Assembly (NCBI GenBank): GCA_030248215.1
Contig: JASANG010003186.1
Span: 24,844 to 88,843, forward strand
Reading direction: 5' to 3'
Source of the DNA: Enoplolaimus lenunculus
Taxonomy: Eukaryota; Nematoda; Enoplea; Enoplida; Thoracostomopsidae
Length of the DNA stretch: 64,000 nucleotides
Position 1 is the first letter of the stretch. Each line of letters begins with the position of its first letter. Position numbers and translations under genes: made by a program. Below are positions 12,972 through 25,500 of the stretch, piece after piece. The notes beneath the pieces are model-generated. The model made no database searches and was not told where the DNA came from. It was given only the letters and a program-made list of their open reading frames with translations.

Positions 12972-13095
12972 ATGCTACCAACTCCACTTCAACTCAACTC
13001 AGAACAATTTCAAGAACAATTCGAAGCGTTGTCTAAACAAGCTGGGTTCAATTTAAATTTAGTCGCCGCAGTTAATCAAAAACAACAACAAATGC

Positions 13096-13144
<49 letters not shown>

Positions 13145-13535
13145 GCAACACCAGCAGCAGCAACAGCAGCAGCAGCAACATCACCACCAACAACAACAAG
13201 CGTTATCGCTAACTGCAATTAATACTGCTGCAAACAACTGTGTTGCAACTGCACCAAACGCAACTGCAGCAGCGGTTGCTGCAGCAGCTGCGGTGCAATT
13301 TAACTCAATATTCACAAATTGCAACACAACAACTGCAGCAAACAGTGGCCGTGATGCAATCAGCGATTGCAGTAGTAACAACGGCACCGGTGGCCCATTC
13401 GTTAACACGATTGCATCTCGCGGTGGAACGATTTCGCCACATTCACCGCTGTTTAACGCAAATGCAGTTGCGTCGCTTGCTGCAATGCATCATAATAGTG
13501 CAAACGCGTCGCAGACTGGAAATGCATTTAATAAA
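12972..13535 (+). CDS. dac-1: dac exon 1: polyQ N-terminus
   Basis: 188 codons, phase 0 at the end. Encodes MLPTPLQLNSEQF, then a Gln run broken by His (DNA about 13087-13200, mostly CAA), then an Ala/Asn/Ser-rich stretch. No GT in the last 100 bases lies in the phase needed by exon 2 with a reasonable donor; AAA|GCAAGT at 13536 does, so I place a GC-AG intron there. Confidence 0.8.
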
Positions 13536-16500
13536 GCAAGTTGCGCTTATTTTTTGGGAAATATTTGCATTTTACAATTTTGATATATTTGACAATTTTT
13601 TATTATGTGAACTTTCTTATTTTAAGACTTTTGCGATTTTGAGGTTGTTTGCGTTTTGCGGTTTTGTAATTTTCGTAAAAAATGTTTTTGGTTTGGTGAT
13701 TTTGAAATTTGCGATTTGTTTGTGGGTTTAACATGATTTTGTGATTTTTAGGCGATTTTGAAGTAATTTTGTGATTTTTGAACATTGCTATTTTGGGATT
13801 TAGCCGTTTTTTACAGATGTTTTCGAAGTTTGTGGGCTTTGCACCATTATTTTTCGGTGATATGTTTTTGACAATTTGCTGGTTTTATAATTTTGACATT
13901 TTGGTTTATTTTGGGAGTTTATGGTGATTTTGTTATTTTGAGATGATTTTGTTGATTTGAGCTGATTTTGTGATTTTTAGGCGGTTTGTGATTTAGTAAT
14001 TAATTTAAGATTATTTTGGGAACTTTGCACCTTTGTGCTATTGTGGTCATTAATATTGATTTTGAGATTTTGAATTTTGGTGAAAAAAATTGCTCTTTTT
14101 TCCATTTTATTTCTTTTTAAATATATATTTTTATTCTATTATTATAATAGTATTTTATTTTTAGAGTTCTTCGTCTACGAGCAATACGTCATCGGTTGGT
14201 TATGATTACGTCACCACTTCGAATGATGCCAGTACCCAAGCGATTTTTATTGATTACCGATACGAAAAAGTCGCTGCATTTAATATTAACGGTGAAATCA
14301 TGATTTGTCTACCTCAGGTATGTATCATGCGGCACCAAAGATGTATTTTTGTATATTTGTGTTAATCCTATTCACACGTGCAAGTTTTTGTAAAGCAGCA
14401 GAAATTTGCGATTTCAAAATTTTTCGAATTTAAAAATGATTTGTTAATGCGTTTTCGAACCAGGCTTGTACGTGCAAGATTTAGCTGCAAGTTCTCGCTG
14501 CAAAAACTTTCACATATGAAAACGGCTTAAATTAAACTTATAATGTAACTTTAAATTTTACAAAATTAACTTTTATTAATTTAAATTGCACAATTTATTC
14601 ATTTTCTTTCGTTTCAGGCGCACGATTTGTTTTTACGTCAATTTGTTAGCGGAATACACACAGTTTACACGAAGTTAAAGCGCCTCGAGATTGTTCCACA
14701 AGTGTGCAACGTAGAACAAGTAAGACCATCATTACTGTATTAATTTCAATGAGTTGATTAATCAAATCAGACAAACAATTTGTTATTTTTTGTTATTTCT
14801 GCCCGTTAATAACAGTAAATATTAACTCATTCTTAGAGGAATTTGCAGTAATTTGGATTTTTTGTTGATTTTTGTACAGTTTTGTTTTTCCAAAATTGGT
14901 CTCGTTCCGTTAGATGGATTTGGCCATTTAATACCAATTTTGCTTATTGTTTCTTAGCCCTACAGCCAAAAGCTGTATAACGGTTAACAACGCTTATCTC
15001 CAGTTATACACAAAAAATTCCGATTTTTTTCAGAAAAGTATTTTCTGTGGCAAATCTGAAAAGTTTTTTTTTCTGGTATTTAAGACAAGTTTTCTAAAAA
15101 TAACTAGAAAACGTTTATTTTCAGACTTTATTTCAAAACTTTTTGAAAACTTTTCTGTTATAACAGAAATAACTTTCAAATGCGCCTTGCTAATCATATT
15201 TGTTAAATGTCAGAAATTTTTTCTTCAATATCAGAAATATTATTTTGAGTGTAGTAATAGGTTTTCAAGCAAGTCAACTGCGGCAACTATGGAACTTTTT
15301 TGCGATATTGAATCAGCTTTCCATAGTTAGTAAACAAAATTATGAACATAGAATAGACTGAAAAACATTTAGGCTTAAGTATAGGCTTAGACTAATACAT
15401 TTTGTTCATTTAGGCTATATGTACCCTAGTTTCAAACAATGCATAATTAACTGAAAACTGCTACGATATACGATTCGTACTGCAGTTTGTTGCAATTGCA
15501 ATTTTGCAATTTTGCAATTCAAAAAATATTGCTTTTCAGGTTCGCGAACTTCGGCGTCTTGGTGCCATACAACCTGGTGTTAACCGTTGCAAATTAATTT
15601 CGCCCAAAGATTTCGATGTATTGTACTGCGATTGTACAAATGCAAAGTAACCATATATATAATTAATTAATTTATTTCAAAAGGGGATAATAAGACGGGC
15701 TCCCCGTTTTGAGTCCGAATTAACAAGAGTCCGTATCTCTAATAAGAGTCCAAAAGCGGATAGAGTCCCTTAATCCTAATTAGAGTCCATAAATGTCAAT
15801 TATCCATACTTGTAGCGTATAAATGACTTCAGAACCAAGAAAAGTTGAGGTCGACACTTTAAAGCGCGTTTTGAAAGTACATTCTTAAGTATAACTTTGC
15901 ATTATCGCTAAAATTTTTTGATGCAAGACAAATAATCGTTTAATTCAATGAATAGTTGTAATACCGGATATATATGAGTAAGAGAAGCGCGGCGGATGGC
16001 GGGTTCAAAATAAATCACAGTCGGTTACCAAATAACAAGAGGGGTCTCCTCTGGAGAGGCCAAATAAATATCAGTTACCCCCTCTTATTCGGGTCACTAC
16101 AGTAGACAAAAATAGAAATAAAATGAAAACTGTGGGCTCTTAAGCACTTTCACAACACATTCAAGGTTTAGATTTACGCTGGCTTAGGCTCTGGATTAAG
16201 CTTACGTAATGGCTTAAACAAAGGCTTACGCTTAGGCAAAGACAGGTAGCGTGGGCAAACGGTTATTCTTAAAGTGTACTATTACCATCCTGCCCTTCGT
16301 TTTGCAGGATAAAATTTTGAAATTTTAACAATAAAATTTAAACTCGATTTATTTTTGACACCCGAAATCTTTTGGTTCTGATATATTTTTTACCAACGCA
16401 AAAAAGCAACTATTCTTAGCCGAATATCAGCTACCGAGGGTGGTGCTATACATTTGATGACGTCATACGCAGTCCGTCAGCGTCCGTCACCGTGCGGTAT

Positions 16501-19500
16501 CGTACGTGAATTACTCACTTACGATACCGTATGGTGACGGACGGTGACGCACGGCGTATGACGTCATCAAATGTATAGCACCACCCTCGGTAGAATCTTA
16601 CGATACCGTATGGTGACGGACACCACAAAACAAGTATAGCGCCACCGTCTACTTTGTCAGTGGTTTCCTTAACGCAAAATAGTACTTAAAATGGTAAAAA
16701 ATTTTGCTGCAGTAAAAATGTTTAAAAGTGAGTTTTGTAACAAAAGAAAACTTGAAATAAAAAGTTATTTTTTTGCTTAAAATAATTTTTGAAATTCTCA
16801 GTCAGGGGTCGGTCGTTATATAGCGACGGCAGTGGCGGTTCCTGTAATGTTTTTTTGTCCACGGCCGGGTGATATAAGACAATAATTAGTAATTTGAATG
16901 CTTTTTAGTGCAAAATATATGCTTGTTTTGTAGTCGAATTTGCGACAGGTGGCAGTGCACATGCGTCCGTTATTCGTTGTAATGATGACTGTTACAATAA
17001 AACACAGTGCAAAATATAACAAAGACGTGGTCAAGGGCCCATATTCTCAAATGCGTATAGCAACTATCATCAATTAGCGATAGGTTTTCAAAACTGACGA
17101 GCATCTGCCGTTGCAGATCTCAAAATTGGTACAGAAGTATGGCAAATCAAATGCGAAAAATGTGTAGATTTTCTAGCCTCATTATGTGCTGGTTCCAAAG
17201 TTACAGGACATATCATCGACTGGTGATTGGTGCTGCTCATATTTGAGAATACGGGCTATAGGTTTCGCTTTGAGATGGAATAACATCATATAAGTGTTGG
17301 TGTCTGCCGGATATATCAAACGAGCAGTTTGAACCGGTAAAAGATCTGTAGGGTGTTCTAACGGCAATAATAGCATTTTTCTCGTGTCTTTAGAAATTTC
17401 ACAGAATATAGCGTTGTATCGAATTATGTATACAATTCTGGTACGTAACATAATATTGAAAATTTACACATTTTCTAATATAGGAAGCCAATGTATAGAA
17501 CAGCGTCGGAACAGTAGTATAAGCATATTCCTAAGCGTAAGCCTACGCCTAAGCCTAAGCCTAAGCGTAAGGATAAGCATATTCCTAAGTCTAAGCCTGA
17601 GCCGAAGCGCAAGAATGAGTTTATTCCTAAGCCCAAGCCTAAGCCAATCAGAAAATTAGTCTAAAGCTTACGCTTACTCTATTGTAGTCTAACAGAAAAA
17701 ACGTTCCGCACCTGATCTTTACATGGCCACGAACGCAGTGGTCGTCATAGTTCCTCAAAAAGCAGAAAAAAATGTGTCGTTGGAACATACAATATAATTG
17801 ACTTATTTGTTAAATATTTGCAAATGCAATTTTAAATATCAAGTATTTTGTTCGATGTTGACCAGGGGGTGCTACGGTTTAATTTCCTCCCGTTTAATTC
17901 TTCCCCCCCGTCCACCCCAGGAAAAATGTACCTGTGGCTTTTGGGGTTTATGATCCAAGGCCGTATACTCGAGGGTAAACACTGTGGTTATATGCACCGA
18001 GATTACTTCTAGTTCTGCTCACGAAGACATTTTGCCAGTTTGTACAGTTAACCAATTGAGTTTTAGAAGCACTAGCGGATCCAGATGGAGGGGGGGCGGG
18101 GAGAAGAGTGTACGCCCCCGTCAGATATTTTTTGTGTTAAAATGATAAGATCCATACCTTACAATTTTTTTACAATTTTTCTCGCAGAATTGTTTGGTGA
18201 TAAAATGGTAAGGTTCCTTTGTCAGCCGAGTTTGACATTTGTAGCTGCTATGGTTCGTATATCTGATAGACGTGGTACTTAAATGGTAATCAATGCTACT
18301 CGCATTTGAGAATCCGGTCCGTCAACCATACGCATTTTAAGCTTAAACTAACCAAACAGTATTATAATAACTTTATAGACTATAATTAGCTGGCATGTGT
18401 TTACGCTTAAACTCATTTAAAATCTTACAAATTTTTAGTTTAAGTAAACTTAATAATGAATTCTTAGGTACACATAATTTCTTGGTTGTACTTGTTAGTT
18501 AAACTCAAAAGGAAACACAGCGTAAGATTTAGTATAAATTAAGCTTATAATTATAGTTTACTAAGTTTGTCCTGTCATTTAAGTTTAAGTTTTAGCGAAT
18601 TTTTTTACATTAATATGTTTATGTAAATGTTATATATTTTTTCACCTTACGAATCTTGTAGGTTATTATAAACAGCCGTTATTTTACACCTGTCAAGAAA
18701 TTTTGGATAAAGATTATTCTATCTATCTATCCATTTATATTATTAAAACTGGAACGTCCCACGTACGTATTTTAGGCAGTATTCTAGCGGATTTATATAT
18801 AGTCGGTTTTATACATGTCGTAGGCTAACCTGCTATCCAGGCAAATCACATTGTTCTAAGCCAATCGCTATTCGAAGGAAATAGCACAGTTTGGTTTAAG
18901 GCAAATAGCGATTGTGAGACGTGTCGCAAAACAATAGTAATGTAAAACCAACGCTGACTACTTAACGGTATAGCCATGTAAAACATTCACTGTAAATTCC
19001 AATGAGTTGAATAATCAGCTCACAGAAAGCAATGCGTTTACTGGACATTTCTAAGTTAATAACAGTAAACATTAACTTACTCTGAACTGATTTAATTTTG
19101 GGATAGTTAATTAATTAATTTAGAATGAGTTCAATCACTTCAGAATTCTGAGTTCTGAAAGACCTAATTCAGAGCTCAGACTTCTGAGCCGATACCACTC
19201 ATTCTGAGTTAAAATCAACTCACTGTAACTTGCAGTGTATGTTAAATTACATTTAACTTCCGTCTAAACAGACTAAAATTTTTCAGAATTCTGAATTCTG
19301 AAAGACCTAAATTCAGAGCTCAGACTTCTGAGCCGATACCACTCATTCTGAGTTAAAATCAACTCGCTGTAACTTACAGTGTATATAAAATTATATTTTC
19401 TGTCTAACACGAGTTAAATTTTAAAAGACGAAATGTTTGAAAATGTATTTTTAACCTAAATAATTTCTGGTTTAAGTAAGAGTACATAGCAAAATGTAAA

Positions 19501-22500
19501 ATATTAACGAAAATTGTATATTTTGAATTAATATATTTTTCAAAACAACTGTGTTTGGTAAAACATGGATATGAATATTTTAAATCCGCCTGTTAAGATC
19601 GGTTGCAATTTGTCTCTTAACTTTTACTGGTTCACAATAAAAATAAGTTAATTTATTTTTTTATTTTTAAGCTCGAGACCTGGCCGACCTCCAAAACGAA
19701 GTCCAATTCCATTCACGAGTCCAAATCAAATAACTCCTGGAAGCGCAAACGGAACCAACAATGGGACCAGTAGTGTGCCATTAAAAAAATGTCAAAAATT
19801 ATTACCAGGTATGCAAATATATATGTATATACATATATATCTATATATATCTATATAATATATATAACGTTCTGCCCCAAATAAATTACTAGGAATAGTA
19901 TTAATATTATTTTCGCTTTTATTTAATTTAATTTCAATTCCTAAAGTATTTTTTAATTTATATAATTTAAAACCTTAAAATAGATTTTGGTTTATATATA
20001 TTTATATATATGTATATATATTATATATAATGAGATAGCAAAATATTTAAATATATTTATTCTCCAATTAAATGACGCAATTTAAACCGGTGAGAACCGG
20101 CCATTCGAGACTGACTTGGAAATTAAATCTCATGAAGATTTTTGGGTTTCTCGGTCAATTTATATGTCTGGCTCTTGAAACCAAAATACACAATTAATAC
20201 TAAAATGAACCATAATGATGTATGCTTATGTTTCAAGCGTGAAATTAAAGTCAGAAGCTGTATTTTAAAATGTGTATAGCATCTATCAGCCAGTTAGTGA
20301 TAAAGTATTGTAAATTAAAATATCAGTTAATCGAAGCATTTTTCAACTTATGTACTTGTGACAATAGGTACCTGTCGTTTTGAAAAGTTACGAAAAGTAT
20401 CAGTCAGCAAAGCGTCCATATCAGTGAGAATTTCCGCATGGAGTTAACAAATTAATGTAAAAACACGCATAATACTAAAGCAATGGTAGTTTTTCAGCTG
20501 GGATGGTACACTGTAAATTCCAGTGAATTTATTTTAGTACAGAATCAGTTGGATCATTGAGTTTGAATTAGGTTTATCAGAACTCAGAATTCGGAACCGT
20601 TTGAGCTTATTCTGAGTTAATTAATCAACTCACTCGGAATTTAAATCAACACAAAATGAGTAATGTTTACTGTTGTTCACAAAAATAGCCAGAACTGACT
20701 AATTTGTTCTGTGAGTTGATTATAATCAACTCACTGGAATTTACAGTGTATTACACTCACCGAACAAATTGTCTCCTGCTTATAAGAAAGACATTTTAGA
20801 TATTTTGGTCGTGAATTTCGAAATTCAAATTTTGAAATTTTTTACAAAGTTCAAATTTTAATACACACGCGCAACTCGTTTATATGCGTTAAAATCAGAG
20901 AATTAGGGCTTAAATATTGTAAGACAACTGTTTCTTGAAACTAAGAAATTTGTGTTTTATACATTTCAGACGCGAATTTATGATATTTTGACACTTGGGG
21001 TTGCGCTATACTCGACGGCTGGTGCTGTCCGTCACCATACGTTACCGTATGTGAGTTGTCTAAGTACGATACTACTGCCCCGGTGACGGACGCTGCCACA
21101 CGTCAACAAAAGTATAGCGCAACCCTTAATGTCTGACATTAAAAATATTTCAGTCGCAAAAAATTTTCCAGGGTAGCTGTCGTGACCTTTCAAATTTTAG
21201 TCTTTGGTTCCGCTACCTTAGACCTATTGCTGTAGTCGTTAAATTTCCCAAAAACCTTTATGATTAACTGACGACATATTCTATTATATACCATAAATAA
21301 ATAGGTAAATATATAGAAAATGTATATTATATATATGCTATATATCGTCAAATTGAAATAGTTGTCAGCATTAAATGTGATTATTTCAATTTCTGGTTGA
21401 AATCCTCTTGAGTATTTGAAATCGTTTATATTAATATTTAAATTTAACATTTGTGGCCGTAAAGGCGGCTCCTCTGCCTTTGTAGTGCCGCGGGTCTGTC
21501 GATGGTATAGGTTTTAATTAAAAAAGCTAAAAATTGAAATGGTTATATATATACATATATATATGTATATATATATGTTCAAGACAGCTGTGAATTTTTT
21601 ATGCGTTTCGTGTTAACGTTTGGTACAATTTCGAGGAATAAATTGCCGAGATTTATAAAAAATAAGTGGAAAACCAAAAGCTTTACGCCTCTCTCACCTC
21701 CGGCTCCGGCAAAACTTGTAAGGGCCAACAGGATCGGAACTGTAGTAAAAGCATATTCCTATGCCTATGCCTATGCCTATGCCTAAGCCTAAACCTAAAA
21801 AAAAGTTAGTCTAAAGCTTAAACTGACTCATTACAGCCCCGCCAGAAAACGATCCGGTCCTGTTCCATACATGGGCCGCTCATGGATGAAAATTTCGGGT
21901 CACCTGGAAACGTTTAACCTTGGTTGATTGTCGTCTCAAATCCTGGTTTGTCCCTCATTCGAAGTTTTGAGTGACTGCCGTTGCAAAGTGGGCTGGTTAC
22001 AGGATTCCTTATGTTTTCGCTCATATGCAACGTTTCCTGACCACAAGATGATTTCACAGGGGAGGCATAGGATATATGTGCCCCCTCTCGAAATTTATGA
22101 ACAGATAAGAAAAACACACCTTAAACAATGGTTTTTGCCCCAGTTGGCAAACTGGGACGTCCCAAACGACAATTGCTGTTCAAGGCAGCCCAAACAAATA
22201 CTGGAATACAAACTGGTTTTGATTGGAAGTTTGTTCAGACAAATATCTGCTGGAATGCAAACTGTGTGTGATTGGTTGTTCAGAGAAGGTGGGCTGACGG
22301 CACCTGGGTGTCCATCGACAAAACCGATGAGCCATGCGAGTTCAAAGGCACTTTTACGCCCTTTGGTACAATCCACGTTAGTCGTGCCCTTATTGACGCG
22401 TATTTGGCTTCTTGCTGGTTGTGTTTTTCGCCATTATAATATTCGACTTGTGTATGTGGTCTCTTGTTCTTCGATCAGCTACTGTGTTCGTGTATGATAC

Positions 22501-25500
22501 GCTGCCGGAAAGTAAAAACTACCGGAACCGGATAACAAAAAATTCTTGTAACCGAAAAAACCTTTTTAACGCTATTTTATCGCTTTTAGTGGTACAAACA
22601 CACCATTTAGAATGACAAAATCCTGAAACAAATGTAACAGCTGAAAACGTATGATAAACTTATGAAGTATGACACGAATTGAAAATTTTGGCAATACACG
22701 CTCAGACAATTTTAGAAAATTAAGCTGGGATAATATATGCTAATTTGTCTTAAATTTTCCAATGAGAAAAATATTCAATACCGAAAATACCGGAAAATTC
22801 CAATGAAAAATACCGCAATTATTACCAAAACCGGATAGTGAAAAATGTCGGATTTCACTGCCGGAACCGGAATTCCGGTTGCACCATGGTTTGAAGGGCT
22901 CGGGTACCCTAAACTCGGCTCTGACACTGTGGATAGAAGTCATATAAAAATGTTTGTTTACAATAATGTTACGCCCTTCCGAAGTAAAATCATACCCACA
23001 ACATGTGGTGTAGGCCAAAAACGCAAAGCAAATCTGCGGCAAATAAGGAAATGTCAGTCGTGGGCAACCGAGCGAATGGTGAAAACTGAAACCGAAACGC
23101 GAACGCGAAGCCAAACGCAATTTTAGTACTAAATTTTAACACAAAATTGGGGTTTTGATTCGTGTTGGCATCATGGACAGCTGCACGTATCGGCAGGAGG
23201 GTAGCCGGTTGTGATTATGGTCAAACGCAGTCTTTGGAATGTTTTAATTGGGTTTTAGGGGCTTTTTCAGGTTGCTATACAAGAAACTTCTGGCGGAATA
23301 CAGCATAACTTCACCGTTCTCAAAATCCTGGTTACGCCAATGCCTATCAGGGTACAACCGGAGGTCTGCCTCCGGCTACAGCAGAAAATTGGCCTCCGGC
23401 TCCAGCAGAAAATTGGCCTCCGGCTCCAGCAGAAAATTGGCCTCCGGCTCCAGCAGAAAATTGGCCTCCGGCTCCGGTAGAATTTTTGCTGAAGGTTCCG
23501 GTAATTTCGGTAGTAAAACTTTGCATAATTTAGCGAAATTAATCTGTTTAGCGCGTTTCGTTTAACTTTTGTCACAATTTTCAAAAAAGAATTTCCAAAA
23601 TTTGGCATAAAATTAGCGTAAAACCAAACAACTTAACAACACTTTGCAGATATCGGTTAAAATTAACTAATTAACCATCATTTTTCCTAATTTCGCCTCA
23701 CCTCCGTCTCTGGCAACTTTCGTTGACCTCGGGCTCCGGTATTTTTCACCTCTGGTTGCACCCTGATGCCTATCATAGACAGCAAAAAAATTTCGTCAAA
23801 TAGTTCAGTTATTTATTGATATTGTGTTATATTTATTCAAGCTATTTTTGATTTCAGACAGCCTTCCAAGTACACCTTTGGGTAGCATTGGAAACTTGAG
23901 TTGTGTCGTTGGTAACAGCGCCGGAACAGATAAACATGGAAAATCAAACGCTACGTTCAATACAACATCCGGTTCATCAAATCATAGCGGAACTATCGCA
24001 TTTAACGGAAATACTACCGGTTCCGGTCAAACTGCATTGTTTCCGCTTTCAGCTGCATTCAATATGCCGCAACATATTGCACAAATGATCAACTCGTTTG
24101 CAGCCGCGTCTGCGCTGGGTGGATTTAACAAATTTCGACTCGGAGCATCTGAAAACGAAACCAGGTAAACAGTTTTTCATTGTAAATTTCATTGAGTTGA
24201 TTTTAACTTAGAATGAATTGAATCCGCACTCAATTAGGTCTTCATAACTCAGAATGAATTGATCTCATTTTGAGTTAAGTAAATCAGCCGGAATTAAATC
24301 AACTCAGAGTGACTTAATGTTTGCTGTTATTAACTCAGAAATAACCACAAATAACTAATTATCTCTCTGAGTTGATTAATTAACTCATCGGAATATACAG
24401 TATTCAAATATTCTATTTTGTTATAGTTTTTTTAGCATTTGAGAAAATTTTAGCTTAAGATTCATTTTTAAATAGGGTATACAAAAATATAAGAGCGGTG
24501 TTGCAGCCTGAGGTTCGTCTAAAATGGCTAAAAACTTGTTTGAAACCTTGCAAATTTTGGCAAATGTAAAGAACAGGGGCGGAACAGTATTATAAGCATA
24601 TTCCTAAGCTTAATACCAAGCCTAAACCAAGCCTAAGCGTAAAAATGCGTTTATTCCTTAACCTAAGCCTAAGTTTAAGCCTGAGCCAAGCAAAAAAATT
24701 ATTCTAAAGCTTAAGCTTACTCTATTACAGTCCCACAGAAAAACGTGCCGTTTCTGATCTTTACATGAGCACAAATTTTCAATGCAAATTTGAAAGGTTA
24801 CAATAATTATGGCTAATTCTATCGTGTTTTCTCGCACAAATGCAATAGAGTAGGTATTAGATTTTAGACTATTTTATGTTTAGGTATAAGTTCATTCTTA
24901 AGCTTAGGATTAACGCTTATTTTCGCGCTTAGAGTGTCAAAGTTTGCACGTACCAGTGTGATGTGTTTTTACTGTTTTAGGCTACAAAATATGTCGAATA
25001 GCATTCAAAGTCTGAAACACGAAACGGCAAATGGGCACGACAAAGCTGATAAAAGTAAAATTTTTTGTATTTTTGGGGGGATTATATTAATAAATGTTTG
25101 CCGGTGCTTATTATATATACACTGCAAAAATTGGTGTCAAATTGACTCTCTCCGAAATAGGCTTTTCGGGACAATGGAAATTGAGTCACAATTCGACTCC
25201 GCCAGAGTCAAATTTGAGTCACCGAGTCGTAAGTTTGACTCTGGCGGAGTTGAATTTTGACACAATTTGTGTAGTCCCGAAAAGCCTAATTCGGAAAGAG
25301 TCAATTTGATACCATTTTTTGCAGTGTATGTATGTATGTATATGCATATATGCCTGTGTCGGTAACTTGTGTTTTTTGTACAGATTGCTTTATGTCAGAA
25401 GCATCGATTCCGTTTTAAGCCCTATTCACACGAGCAAGTTTTTGCAGCGAGAATTCGCAGCTGCAACTTGCATGAATAACTTGCAGCTGCATGTATTTTC

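Larger units (their letters stand above)
15647..19671 (+). other. dac intron 4 (4.0 kb), residual content
   Basis: Besides the listed elements: TTAGGC-like debris at 16180-16260; 16650-17034, 17729-18069 and 18323-18744 hold nothing recognisable; 18330-18640 is rich in TTTAAACTTAA-type words. Confidence 0.5.
19809..23857 (+). other. dac intron 5 (4.0 kb), residual content
   Basis: TA-rich stretch at 19816-20030. 21127-21722 shows nothing recognisable. 21878-22500 holds a 189-codon open frame without homology and a 45-bp imperfect direct repeat (22195-22240 / 22241-22285). 22891-23347 shows nothing clear. Confidence 0.5.

Noticed and set aside
16816-17034. Short minus-strand open frame with a hydrophobic start resembling a secreted peptide
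   Set aside because: Ends at the edge of a MITE inside dac intron 4; no conserved motif and no supporting exon structure.
21928-22497. 189-codon open frame in dac intron 5
   Set aside because: No recognisable domain, no splice context, an equally open frame on the other strand, and an imperfect internal repeat. Function cannot be supported.
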